NCBI GenBank assembly: GCA_002633005.1
Contig: NMRA01000504.1
Location: 147,571 to 211,570 of the forward strand
Direction: 5' to 3'
Source of the DNA: Phoronis australis
Taxonomy: Eukaryota > Phoronida > Phoronidae
Length of the DNA: 64,000 bases
Below the pieces are notes generated by a model. That model was not told where the DNA came from, ran no database searches, and saw only the letters and a list, made by a program, of their open reading frames with translations. Made by a program: the position numbers and the translations under genes. Numbering within the stretch: the stretch's first letter is position 1; every line of letters starts with the position of its first letter. Positions 22,850 to 34,965 of this stretch are shown here, one piece after another.

Positions 22850-25224
22850 TTCGATACGACTTGCGGTCATAGACGCAAACTTACACACTGACTGTCGGGT
22901 TTACCATTGAGCAAACTATACGCTGCAATTAGGAGATCGTCCGCAAAAACCGGATTAGGGTGCTTCTCTGTTGTCCCAAGATCTCACACATTTGTTTCAA
23001 AAACCACAAAACTTGTGGCTTTATTTTTACTTTTAGGGTTGCGTCGATAGCCTGTTTTCGAGAGCTCAACTCTCCATTTCAATTTTGTATCGCTAAATGT
23101 GCGTTTTTACATCTCTTTTCGACAGTGAATTTTCCGTTCCTATGTGAGACGCTTCAGTTTAATGTGAATTGAGTAAGTTAACCATATTTTTGAAATGACG
23201 CTTCCAACAACTTTTTGAGTTTTATTGGTTTGATAGCTTTGGAAGAACTACAGTTTCGTGGGAATGTGAATGAAAACCAACCCGATGATCTAGGCTGAAA
23301 GCTTTCAGTCAAAAGGCTTCACCTACTAAATTGACGTTAGTTGCAAACACTGAACTTTCTTGTAGTAGACAGCAAAAAGTTCAACTTAGAAATGTTTTCC
23401 TTGTTCTGGACTCTGCTATAAATCTCCTAATTGACCAAACCAGCAATAGTCTCCTCATTGATCATAAATTTGTTTTCTGAAGAGCTGGATAAGAAGTGCG
23501 AAAAACTTGCTAGTGCAGGCCTGTTTCACCGTGAATGCCAGCGTCTCGAGTATTTCATGTCGCATAGTCCTTTTTTGAATTGTAGCCTACAAAAAATATA
23601 TTACCAGCCGTGTTCGAAAGCTAACTTGATTTAAAATAGTGGAAAAGTAAATTGCGTATTCACAAAAAATTGGAAGCATAACTTAGGATGAAAAACTAAA
23701 AGTAAAACTTGATTTTTTAATTTTTCATTTTATCCATATTAGCGTAATACAGCTGCAGCATCTATGTGCCTGGCTCTCTAAAGCGGAATATGTACTAAAA
23801 CGCCGTATTCACTGCACTCGAAAGGACGTAGCTACCATACGCGCAAATACGCACATGCATAGCAAACTGCGCAAAAATGCAAAAATATAGAATATCAGCT
23901 TCGCTACGAAACAACTTCTTTCTTAGTGGAGATTAGAGGTGATTTCTGTAAGCATTAACTATCTGTCAGGTCTTCCCTAAAACCAGAAACCATTTGCATT
24001 CTTACTAAGGAACAAACTGAAACTAGTTTAATAGCGACAAGAAGTCTAAGTTATAAGCTCGATTCTTTGGTGGAAGGTGATTCTATAACCGCCATAGAAG
24101 TCTGGCATGGCCTGCGGTAAAGCGATATACCAGTACATGCACATTTACATGAATACGTTCCGGCGAGAATAACAAATGCTCGTGACGGTACGTTTCCATG
24201 CAGCACCCACCTACGAGGATAACATCGCGCCTAACATTGAATTCCCTTGTTATCATGTATTACCTTTTTCGAACGGATAACACCTGATAACAAACTGTTT
24301 GCCGGGGAAAGATGAATAACGAATTACAAAATAGTAGCCGTGGTATCTCCAGTAAAAAAGAAGTAGACGCAGACCCCGCTGTAATGTGCACGGAAAGTAA
24401 TATCGTACCATGCGCGCGCACCCAGGGGGGTGAAGTGGACAAAAAGGTCAGCCCCCGAGAGACCAAAAGTCCGAGTAAATGCGCAACTCACGTGGTGCTT
24501 CCGTTTTTTTTTGTTTTGTTTTTTTTTATTCCGCCCGCCCTTTTGTTAGCAAAAGGTCCACAACGCCGGGAATTCGAAGCCCTCCCAAATTGAAGGCTGG
24601 CTGCGGCGCATGCGTACGGAAGTAATAGCGTACGGAGTTTCAACTACGGGAACGTGATTTTTTTATTTTCCGCAGACATGAGTCACAGCCACGCATCACA
24701 AATTATTTCACTTTCCATGTGGTTAATAAAGCTGTTGCCGCCGAAGCTTTGAACACCAAGCAAATGGGCGAATATGTTTTGACTTCGAGATTATAAATTC
24801 TGTAATGTGGGTGTTTTTCTATTACAATCTCTTACGTTCTGATTTGGTAAATTTGACTGAAGACATCTGACGTTAGTCTAAGAAAATCACATCAAGACAT
24901 GTATAGTTTTTAATATGTTATACTTTAGGACAGTATGAATCGTAAAATAAAAAGAGTACAAGGGTAGGAACAAATAGTCGCCTGCTCAGTATATCTGATT
25001 GGAGTATAACGACACCTAATGGCTGCAGAAGGAAACGTTAGAGGAGCAAAACTCAGATTTACTGCAGTGTCCGCCCAAATTTATTACCCTCATCGCAACA
25101 CAAAATGCAGTTTACGAAGTCACAAATTCCTATTGTTTTATCGCATCCAAATGATGATTATTTTTACCTACTGTTGTTGCATAGGTGTTGTAAAAGCAAT
25201 GGTAATGAAATAAGTGAACAAAAT

Positions 25225-25287
25225 CAACAACAGAAACAACAACAACAATAACAACAACAACAACAACAAAAACAACGACAACAACAG
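25225..25287. repeat. CAA microsatellite
   Basis: About 20 near-perfect CAA trinucleotides with a few AAA, ATA or CGA interruptions. Confidence 0.9.
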
Positions 25288-28138
25288 TTACCGTATTATA
25301 ATAGTACCGTGGATTTTCGAAAGAGGAGGGGACTCGTCTATTTTCCAGAAGTGATTTTTGTGTCCACAAAAAGCCCTAGCTCAGTGGGGTCTTTCGGAAC
25401 AAGTTGGCGAGGGGAGGGTTCGGAAACTCGTATTGCACACCACAGCGCCATCACTCAACCTTGGGATTTAATACCATCGCTAAGAACGACGATTTTTCTG
25501 TCACAAAGTTGTTCATCTATGCAGTAACAACTGCTCGTGGAGAGCGCACTCCACATGACAGCGTTTTCCCGTTCAGTGACTTTACCAGACGAAGGGGGTT
25601 TTGAGCGTGAGTGATAACATCTAGCTTCTTTGTTAACTGCCAAGCACAGTCTTTTGTCTGTTATGACAAGAGGCACGCTAATTATCTACCAGGCTTATTA
25701 CAGACCGCTTGTGAACACCGCCAAACCCAGAGTGAAACGGAAAGAATAGATTATTGTAACTTCGGTTGCAGTTGGGCGATTTTGGCGATTCAAAAACTAA
25801 GCATGATCACCATTTGACGAGAATTTCAGTAATGCTATTGGATTATGTTCAAATACGTTATAACTTATTTTTTATGTTTAACAGCACAGCCCAGTCAGGC
25901 TAGATACAATCTTATTGAAGATTAGAGCAATTATCGAACAAAAGAGAGCTGGCCCTCCAACCATGAATGCCAGAATGGAGTTAATCAGTCGTGTAACATA
26001 TTGGCTGCAGGGGTAAACTTCCCAACTTGTTGTTGGGTTGTAGAATCGAACAAGTTGGGAGCAACGGGAAAACGCCGTAATGAGGTGGAAGGGCCTACAT
26101 TCCAACGTACATTATAAATATTTATAAATAAAAAATAGAATATTTGTACTGTTTCCCAGATTTCGACATTTACACCAGACTGTCATTACTTTAGGGACAT
26201 CCCGTATATGTTACATAGGTATGTCTTGATTCTAATAAATATGTAACTGTAGACCAAAGTATATTAGTTGACCGTAACCACTTTAGCAGAAGTAGCAATA
26301 ACAGTGATCTTTAGTTTGTGTTACATGTTCAGCGTTTGCTCCATTCACTGCCCAGTGACAATAGGCTTCGTAGCAAGCTCATTATATTTAATACGCTACG
26401 TTACATTTTATACAATGTAAATAACAAATAGCGCTCTTGTAAGCACAAAAGCAGGTCACGTGACTATTACTGTAACAGATTCGCCAGGATCTGACGACTT
26501 TATGCAACCGAAACCCTATATGACAAGGAAGTTTATGCAACCCAATCTTGATGGAGTTCTCTCTGCCAAACGCTTGTAAGTAGTTTGAAAGTTCATTTTT
26601 ATAACTCAGTAATTACACTGTTGATAACTGACCATTTGACCATTAGCACATGATAGACTTATGTCACAGATCTGTGGCAAGTTGTTGAATTGTATCGTGG
26701 GAAGATTAGTTTGCGAGCCGTGGAGGTGATGCGTTCTTGAAGAAAACAATTGTAGACTAGTAATGCGATTTTCCACGAAAGAAGTCAGTCCATGATTAGC
26801 TTACCACCGTAGCTACACCTCCCGTGGTCCCTCAGACCAACCCTAACACGGACAAGTAAACAGGCGAGACACCTACTTTTGACCCTTGTGAACACCTCAG
26901 ATCACGTGACCACCTCACATGAACCTTTTAAGGTGACACAATCGCTTTTATTGCCAAAAAAAACGCATTTTGGTGATTATTTTGTATGGTAAAGATTTGT
27001 CGATGTTGGCGCCTTTGCCGTGACAGGAGATGAGAAACTCCGCTGTGTTTTTTAATTTTAAGAAATCACCAATCCCCGTTGACGTCGGTTTCCTGTCATT
27101 CATCGAAGCTGGCGACTAGGTAAATACGATGAAAGTGTTCGGCTACGTATCACATTGGCTTCTCTACTGCACCCGTTGAGGAATTTTGAGCTCAAATCCG
27201 TCTTAGGACTGATCTCAAATGTTATTTTAAAGAACTGGTAGGACTAAAGGAACCATTTGAATCGTCCTTTAATGAAAATATTTCCGTGTTCGCTGTTTTG
27301 TAACTTTAAGATATGTTCCCATCTCCCCTTCAAAGAAGTTATTTGACTGAGAAACATTTCAGCCTTTGCAGGTGGGCCGGGAGGTGGACTGTCAAATTTT
27401 AATCTAAAAAAGTTAACGGTATTGCACATAAAAAATGCAATCGGTTTGACAATCGAAAAACCAGGTTTGGGGGAAAATTTTTGAATGGAATTGGTCTCTT
27501 TAAGCTGTGACTAGAGCTTCATAACAGGAAAAGCTGCTTGTCTTTATTACAAATCACCAACAAATCACAAAGGCTGCCAGTCAAAGCTAACTGAGATCGA
27601 GGCGGCGACCTCATCAGCTGTTTCGTTGCTAGGCGACGTGAAAATGGCCAAAGCGGCCAGTGGACAGTGCTGATCAAAGCCGGCGTGTGAAAAGCTAAGG
27701 GGAAATCTCCTGGATTTAAGAGAGAAAACATGACAATGCCGAAGCCTATTGGAGGACTACCTGGATGGAATAAGCATGTGGATTGAAGTCAAGCGCTGGA
27801 CTGCCGTGGGAGACGAACTGAATACCTCCAAGAATGCAGAGCTTTCGGCAGACATCCGGGTAGATTTCCGTTTTCTAACTGTCGCCCAGAAATATCTTGA
27901 CATCCATGCCCAGTTTTGATTGATTCTCAGCGTGAACATATTCACCAGCATTTAAGGTTATGTACAGTACCCTAGAAAATGGCAAAATTTGACTAATTTC
28001 GTAAAATCATACCTCAGAAATGGCTGAACAGATTCATGTAAAACTTCCAAATACTATGTTATATCCACTCTTCTCCAAAACGCTTTTAGGAATTGGTTTT
28101 GAAGTGTTCCATTTTTGCATGAAGGGGTGTTAAATGTA

Positions 28139-28960
28139 TCAATCAATTTCAATTCATTTCTGTAATAAAGGCCATAGGTCCACTGTACAAAAGAACAACA
28201 TGTAACCTACTTGCGAGTGCAGCAAGCTATCACGAAGATGAAAAGCATAGAATGCATATTTACATAGATTAACTAATTTAGCATCATCACTTGTTGACAT
28301 CAATCTATTGAACTTAAACAAAGACGGGAAATTCCAGGGCTGAGTTGCATAAAGCTTCAAAAGTTTTCCGCTGGATAAGTTTGATCGTTGCATGACGTCA
28401 GGTGCATAGTTCAACAATAACAACGTGACGCATGATAATGCTACGTCATTGTTGCTGACGGCGTATAACTTTTATACAACTGGGCCCCGTTCACTTCAGT
28501 ATAATTTTCTCTCAGTTCAGAATATTTATCACAGCTTAGAAGGAAATGATACTTGTCCTCCACCACATTGGGGCAGAAGGGACACGCTGTTTGCCCTATC
28601 CAAATTCAAGTGCCTGCCTACTTCAATCATGAGACTGTGGCTGAAACAACGAAAACGTGCCATGGACATAATTTGTGCGCGAGGTATACTCAAACTTAGA
28701 GATTTTTCCAATTTGATTTCATTTCTAAATTGATTATAAATACAGAGTTTAGGATTACTCTCAACACTTTGTCTCCATCTCTGCAAATAACAATCCCTTA
28801 TTCGCTGTCTAAAAACTAACAGAAAAGTATTATCACACACAACGCCTTGATTTAACCAAACTTCGCGGAATCCATAATTTGACAATATAAGTTTAACTGG
28901 TGCGGTCCAATTTTTGGAGTGCCGACCATTTTGATCTGTCAAGAAAATTGTCGACAGCCA
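28139..28960 (-). mobile_element. 5'-truncated non-LTR retrotransposon fragment (RT C-terminal part), dead
   Basis: Minus-strand frames encode the end of a LINE-type ORF: GFREVWLNQGVVCDN, RQRIRDCYLQRWR, then (after a frameshift near 28,590) FCPNVVEDKYHFLLSC, a zinc-knuckle-like motif, and further on NRLMSTSDDAKL, the C-terminal tail of such proteins. It is flanked by TTAAATGTA (28130-28138) and TTAAATATA (28961-28969), a 9-bp target duplication with one change. The 3' end is a short ATTGA-type tail. The body is interrupted by a MITE (28337-28487). The fragment lacks the catalytic RT palm and cannot move by itself. Confidence 0.75.
28337..28487 (-). mobile_element. 151-bp MITE inserted in the dead retrotransposon
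   Basis: Ends GGGCTGAGTTGCATAAA and TTTATACAACTGGGCCC are inverted repeats. The interior (CAACAATGACGT, CACGTTGTTATTGTTGAAC, GCACCTGACGTCATGCAAC, TTATCCAGCGG on the minus strand) is almost identical to a copy at 46.1 kb in the opposite orientation. It interrupts the retrotransposon reading frame, so it is the younger insertion. Superfamily unknown. Confidence 0.75.
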
Positions 28961-29090
28961 TTAAATATAGAACTCTTACAATTTTCAAGAAAAAAACAAA
29001 AGGTGTATAATTGGAAACGAAAACGAAATAATAACAATTTAGAAAACTGTAACGACGTTTTTGAGATTTTATCTTTAACATAATTACACA

Positions 29091-30793
29091 AAACTTGTCG
29101 GCAAATCCACTTTTACAACACCTTAGCCTGATAATTATAACGGAGCTGTCAGTAACGTAAGGACTGGCACGAGTTATAATTTATAGAGTAAGTGTCAATC
29201 CAACCATGCAATTTTTCGCAATAACTCACAACCGTCGTATCTGTGGCTCTCATCTCCTTTGTGCCAACATACATTGGCATGCTTACATTACGTAAATCTC
29301 CGCTCCAAGGATGCGTGAAACTGGCTATTGATTTTTCTACTACGCATCAGTTCCCGCGTGTAGTGTATGCTTTCCCCTGTGCGTTGAAAAACAAAAGCGT
29401 ACACATGTATTCGGGCAAAAGAAGCCAATCGTGTTTGCCTATATACCAGAGAAATCATCGTAATATCTGTTGACAATCGTATCGACAGCTTACGGAAATA
29501 AGTGGCCAGACGGTTCAACTATTTGCCAGCACTGTGGGTGTCGAATCGCTTTCTTGTATGAGGAGCCAATCTTATGCACATTCAACCGGTGTTGTGTTAG
29601 CAAAGAGGATTAAAGGTTTTCACCACCATTACTAAGTACTGAAATTTCGAACAGACGAGAGTTTGAATTACTGCACCTTTAGAGGACTTAAGAATTTTGG
29701 GGAAAAATATCGATGGACTATATGAGACGACGGACATTGTCATTCATTCTTCCAAAGTTCATGATGTGCAAAAAATAGATAAGACTTCAAGAGAATGTCT
29801 AGAGAGAACGAGGCCAAACAGTACAATTTAATATCTAATCTATTTATTCTGCATTGTCAATGCGTCATTTTATTGAAAATTATTATGTGGTATTTTATGA
29901 TGTGGTATTTTAGTTTTTAGTATTCCGAAAAAAGTCACCTGATATGAGCTCAAGTGGCGCGGAATTGTGTGAAATATTTCAACCTTCAGCGGGTGGGGGG
30001 AAGAGGGGGAGACTCGCCGCTACTCAAAACCGCACCACTTTCCTTTGTATACATATTCCTAACCAAGCGTCACGCAAAAGGTAACTGTCTAGACGTTTCC
30101 AAGATCGTTTGTTAAAAATACCTTAGATACGTTTGTGTTGCTTTTGAAAAATATAAAGCTTCGTTAAAAGTGACGCGGGGCTTTTTCTTAAACAATGGAA
30201 GTGTAAGGTTCAAAATTAGTCGTAGGCAGACAAGAATCAACTGTGCTCGTGTCCTTACAGTGAGTTTTTCCTGAAGTTTGGTTTTCATTTTGTGGATGAA
30301 AGACGAGATGCACTTCTTGTTATTTCGTCAATACCCATCCTCTCTCCAAGATGGCGTCGAGAAAAAGTTGTACCAATGCATGTATGGACATCATCTGGGT
30401 CGCAGCATACGGAATAGATAGAGTGAAACCCGCCACCTGTGTAATATGGCCTGCCCCCCTAATGCTAAACTAGTTGGGACTTTGTGTTGCTTAGATACCC
30501 GCAGTGATCATTACGAAAAATACAAAATAAAAGTAAACCAATAAAATATGCCAGGTTCTCTCATTTCATGTCATTGATGTGCCACTCATGTGTATTTTTA
30601 GGATGGTGCATTAGGCAACGACATACATGTTTTGTGGCTATTGATTTGAGACTCCTTTTGCGCGGCTACTACATACACATGAAGTAGTCATACGCTTAGA
30701 TGTGAAAGTGGACCATTCCACTGCATTACCATTCCACTTTAAATCCGGTTTAAAGCTTATAGCACTAGGTGTGGACAGTTCAAACCAGCCTCC
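29091..30793. other. intergenic, nothing recognised
   Basis: No exon or known repeat seen. An AAGATGGCGTCG start-like motif near 30,348 opens only about 40 codons and is not supported as a gene. Confidence 0.4.
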
Positions 30794-30922
30794 CGTTCAG
30801 TAACGCTAGGACCTGGCTAAAAAGCAAGACTTCGCGAGATTACGTGAGATATTGCCGTGCATTTTAAATGAGAACACGTGACTTTGACTAGGTTTTAGCT
30901 AGGTCCTAGCATCTACTGAACG
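30794..30922 (+). mobile_element. MITE with CGTTCAGTA...GCTAGGACCT ends, copy 1
   Basis: 129 bp. Left end CGTTCAGTAACGCTAGGACC and right end GGTCCTAGCATCTACTGAACG are inverted repeats. The interior has CTAAAAAGCAAGACTTCG, CGTGAGAT and GCATTTTAAATGAGAACACG. Copy 2 is 1 kb away in inverse orientation. Confidence 0.7.
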
Positions 30923-31439
30923 CACGCCAGTTGTAAAAGCTGTTACTGTAGAACGGTATTAAGCTGTAAATGGTCACCATTGCGTATTTGGAAAAGTCAG
31001 TGGCACTGATTATTGACGACGAAAGTCAGGAACTTGGGTTTTAACACTAGTGGTTCTTGTTGTGAACAGTACTGAGCTTTTTTATAATTGACAGAGGTTG
31101 CAACTATGGAAACAACTCTAGCTTAATTGATTTTAACGCAACTTAAAAACATTAATCATGAAACAAGCTAATTACCCTACCACGGTTACATTTGATTTTA
31201 ACCATTAACAGGAATCAGAAAACATCTTTAAATGGATTGAAATAACCTCAAAGAGTTGATTAAAGTGTCATTAAGTTGACAGTCTTTTTACTTGCTGACT
31301 TAGTCGAATGAGTGTGGGGAGCGTTGTTGGTTGGGTGAAATTCACCATTCAGATTGCATGCAAACCTTTGTGTCATATTTTGTAGGACTGAGTCGCCATG
31401 TTAATGTTTTAAAATTTAGACAGTGAATTGTAAAAAAAT

Positions 31440-31860
31440 GTAAAATTCTAGAAAAAAATCTAATTTAGCTAACTTGGGAACATTGTATCTCAGAAATGGT
31501 TGCTCGATCTCAAATGACACTTTGAAGATACGGTACTCCAAAATGTTTTTAGGAATATCTTTCGAAGTATTCAACTTTAACATCAGCAGCTATCAAAAAT
31601 TGGGTCTCTACGGATTTCATAAAAAATTAAAACTTCTATGAAACGAAAACGAAATGACAAATTAAAGAATGGTGACCGCGTTTTTTTAGTTAATCGTGGA
31701 GCAATTGGAAATTTTTGTCGTTTGTTTAAAGGGTTACTTTGCTTTGAATTTATCTTTCATCTTCAATAAAGTTTATTAAAAAGTCGTGGTCATGTGACCC
31801 AATAGATGGCAGGGTGATTTAGACAGCCACAAGGTCGCAAAGTAGTCGTTTTGCGACATC
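31440..31860 (+). repeat. interspersed repeat R, copy 1
   Basis: About 420 bp that shares ordered blocks with 35.28-35.70 kb, including GAAACGAAAACGAAAT and, near the end, ATGTGACCCAATAGATGGCAG against ACGTGACCCAATCAATGGTAG. Diverged, non-coding. Confidence 0.55.
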
Positions 31861-31950
31861 GTCTTAATATAATTTGTAGATATTTCGCTATAAACACAGA
31901 CCTGTCAATATGGTGTCAACTATAATTCTTTAAGCTTCCAAACTGGCCTG

Positions 31951-32097
31951 CGTTTAGTAACGGTAGGACCTACGCTAGGACATAGCTACATGTAAAACCT
32001 ACAAGCCAAAGTCACGTGTTCTCATTTAAAATGCACGGCATAAATCTCACGTGATCTCCCGAAGTCTTGCTTTTTAGCGAGGTCCTAGCGTTACTGC
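31951..32097 (-). mobile_element. MITE with GCTAGGACCT ends, copy 2
   Basis: The reverse complement matches copy 1 at 30.8 kb over AGTAACGCTAGGACCT, CTAAAAAGCAAGACTTCG, CACGTGAGAT and GCATTTTAAATGAGAACACG. One terminal region carries an extra GTAGGTCCTA block. Confidence 0.7.
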
Positions 32098-32099
32098 TT

Positions 32100-33540
32100 T
32101 CAAAAGTATACATGAGCCTGTTTGCCTCACGTGATTAATTTCCGAAAGTCGGGTTTACGCCGCTTTAAATCGGTGTCTGGCTCCTCCGTGCTCGATACGG
32201 GTTAATGGGTTTCATTTTCAAACATCATTTTTTCCTGTGTCGTCTTGAGCAAAGTGGATAATGTTGGCAACCCCGTCCCGTTGTCATACAATCGAAAAGT
32301 TGACAAATGTCTGGTAATAATTAAACAACTACTAGAACACAAAAGAAAATCAATAGTTAACAGGTATTGGTCGATGCGACCAACAGCAGCATTAGTGCTG
32401 CCCGTGGTGAAAAGCTTTGCGTAAGGAAGAGATCGATACATTATGTAAATCTACCATTTCGAAACATGCGGGATTAGACCGTCGTAACAACGAAGGAATG
32501 TACCATTTTTACCTGTTCTTCTACTAAGGGCCGTGTCGCCTTGGTGTGGATCTGCCCACGTGATAGAGCTCATTGAACGCGTTATCATAACGAAAAAACT
32601 GAAGGAATTACTGAGCTGTTAGACAACAGAGTGATCGGCATTTTGAAACCAACATTTACTGGCAATAGCTGTAGCCACATTTGGGTACACAGCGAAACAA
32701 AACAGAAGACCTAACTAACACTTCAAACAGGTGAGTTGATATGAGTGATTTGTTACGAATCACACGATGACAACCATGACTTTGTTGATAGTAAGTCCGT
32801 GTCGTGCTCTTAACTAGTACCGAAGCTCTGAATTCAAATTTGGTTGACAAAATAATGCACTCAAAGGCTCAACACAAGTTGAAACGTATGACCTTAAGGA
32901 AAAATGGAGGACCAGCATCATCAGATAACGAAAAAACGTATTTTTAATTTCTGCTCAGTTAAACAATAACAAACCTTAACTGAAATTTTATCCCAGTTAG
33001 GTAGCCGGAACACAAAAGCTTGTCCGTGGGTGCGTATTTTGTCATTTCAAAAACTCGAGTTATTATTTTGACTTTGACTTCGGCGATAACTACTCGCGGG
33101 GGGGGGGGCAAACAAAGAATTATTGCCTAGGGAGAAGAGATGTCGGCGAGTATCGTCTTCCATTATTTGGCATTGTATCCGGTCCCCGGCGGTTAGTCCT
33201 CTACTCATTATGTATGTTTGGGCGGGATCGTCGTACTCTACAAGCGGCTTTTATGGACAGTCACTACGAGTCTTCGTTGATCGGACAATAACTTGAAAAC
33301 TAGTTGTTTGAGTCCAGTTTTGGCGTGGTTATCGTGTACAAGGGATGGCAGAAGTCTTTTCGAAAACTCACGATGGGCTCTGTGGTCATGTCACGACATC
33401 GAGGGTACTCGACTGTATTTTTTACGACGAGAGAGCTGGGAAATTAGGATAGCCGTCTATTTACAAAATAGAACCGAACAGATGGGACCCATTTTGTAAC
33501 ATCCGTGAAAAAGTCACCCTTTTGTAGGCTCTTGTTCCAG
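32100..33540. other. intergenic, nothing recognised
   Basis: No supported exon, RNA gene or repeat. A G10 run at about 33,099-33,108 is the only simple-sequence feature noted. Confidence 0.4.
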
Positions 33541-33555
33541 AAGCAACACCTCTCT

Positions 33556-33662
33556 GTAGGGATAAGCTGTCTCTTTTTGTTGGGATAAGCTGTCACTTTC
33601 TGTTAAGCTGTCCTTTTCGTAGGGATAAGCTACCCCTTACGTAGGGATAAGCTATCACTTTC
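33556..33662 (+). repeat. short tandem repeat of TAGGGATAAGCT units
   Basis: Five degenerate units of (G)TAGGGATAAGCTGTCaCTTTC with variable spacing, about 18 to 27 bp. One unit has lost the GGGATA part. Function unknown; it lies about 0.9 kb upstream of the Dispatched-family gene. Confidence 0.6.
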
Positions 33663-34525
33663 ACATGTTTTTGACAGCTGAATTTTCACAAAGAGAGACT
33701 TCACGTAGTGTCTTCTCTTTTGTGGAGTTACCAACTCCCATTTACAGGGAGTTTTTTTTTCTTTCTGAGTGGCACATTCGGTTTACGTCTTCTATGGGAG
33801 TATCTATGTGGTACACATCGTGTAGGTATTGCGCGATCAAATAGTCGTGCATCTCAAAGTGGCTGGGGTATTGGCTACAAGTAACTAGCTTCTCAAGTAA
33901 ATGTAAACTTTCTAAACAGTAGCTTCATTTTTATTTGCTCAGATGGCTGAATTAAAATTAAACTGTTTACAAAGAAAGGCGTAGGCAATAAGTATGCCGG
34001 TTTGATCCCAACCCTGGCTGTTGTCAACAAAAACTCAGCAAGCAATTTGCTAATTCCAAATTCAAGTACAAGCGTAGTCTAACAGTCATTACCGAAATCT
34101 TCGCAATGTTTATACTTTCACAAAAGAATAGGGTTTTCTGTTTGTGGCATAAATTATATGAAAAGTCGGGTGCTTTCATTTTCAATCCTTCTCATATTCC
34201 AAGCTTAGGAGGTGGATCACGCAAAGACTTTCTAAGAGGTTTCACTTAACATAGAGACAATATCACCAAGGAAACACAGTCAGTTGTATCCATGAACACA
34301 CGTAAGTGAAAATTGAAGACGGCAAAGCAATTATCGCATACAGGAATTCAAAGTAGCGTCGTGAGTACGCGTTGTTTTCTTGTGACTTGACGAAAATTGA
34401 TATTTTGCTGTATCTATGAAATGGATTTGGATCTAGTTTTCTTAATGGTCGTAGCTAGACGGTCGAGGTTAATGAATCCGATCATAACTTGTGAATGTGA
34501 GTTTACTATAGCTGCGTTTTTTGCA

Positions 34526-34682
34526 TTTATAGAAAACGCAGTCGAATTCTCAGTGAGGTGCCTGAGATCGTTTTAATACGACCGTGCGTTGGATCTTTAA
34601 CAAAACGTTACCGTGTACTATATGGAGACAAACATGGCACATACAACGCTGCTGTCTGATTTCAGATTTTAGCCACAGGGCG
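34526..34682 (+). promoter_or_regulatory. candidate promoter and 5' leader of the Dispatched-family gene, with uORF
   Basis: A TTTATA element (34526-34531) would place initiation near 34,555. The leader contains an upstream ORF of 16 codons (34622-34672) that ends 10 nt before the main ATG at 34683. A TCAG near 34,661-34,664 could instead be a splice acceptor, so the leader structure is uncertain. Confidence 0.35.
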
Positions 34683-34965
34683 ATGGATACCACCAAAGAC
34701 GAGAAAGAAGTCGGGCAGAAAAGCGAACAAGGCGAATTGTGTGTGCAAGACGTAAACAGCCACGACAAGCCGACAAAGTCACAGGCGTGGTCTAACGAGA
34801 AGCATCCTGGTGACCGTTCCGTAAGCGTCTCGGTGATATCAGGCAGCGACGATAACAAGGTCCGGAATGAAGAGGATGACCTGGAAAAGAAAACCGAAAA
34901 GCTCAGAAGCAGAGAACCGCTACTGTTCTGTAAATTCATTGTCAACTACCCAAAGACATCCTTTG
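34683..34965 (+). CDS. Dispatched-family exon 1: cytoplasmic N-terminus
   Basis: 283 nt from ATG to donor TTTG|GTGAGT. It encodes a hydrophilic Lys/Glu/Ser-rich tail ending FCKFIVNYPKTSF, the short motif before TM1 in RND eukaryotic proteins. An ORF of 131 codons on the opposite strand is a shadow. Confidence 0.85.

Larger units (their letters stand above)
20961..27960. other. intergenic region, no supported gene
   Basis: Spacer upstream of the MPP promoter. Only simple repeats are seen: poly-T, a GC-rich short tandem repeat and a CAA microsatellite. No open frame here is recognisable or has splice support. Confidence 0.5.
27970..29090 (+). repeat. old interspersed repeat R, copy split by a retrotransposon
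   Basis: The two halves (27,970-28,138 and 28,961-29,090) align in order with single repeats at 31.44-31.86 and 35.28-35.70 kb. Shared blocks include CTCAGAAATGGYTG, CTCCAAAA.GYTTTTAGGAAT, GTTCCAYTTTTGCA and GAAACGAAAACGAAAT. It has no coding content and its class is unknown. The split is caused by the element at 28,139-28,960. Confidence 0.6.

Noticed and set aside
28425-28733. 102-codon plus-strand ORF
   Set aside because: Antisense of the dead retrotransposon RT fragment, crossing the MITE boundary.
30351-30470. Short ORF after AAGATGGCGTCG
   Set aside because: Good start context but only about 40 codons, no donor in phase and no family.
34550-34945. 131-codon minus-strand ORF
   Set aside because: Exact antisense shadow of Dispatched-type exon 1, which is supported by splicing phase.
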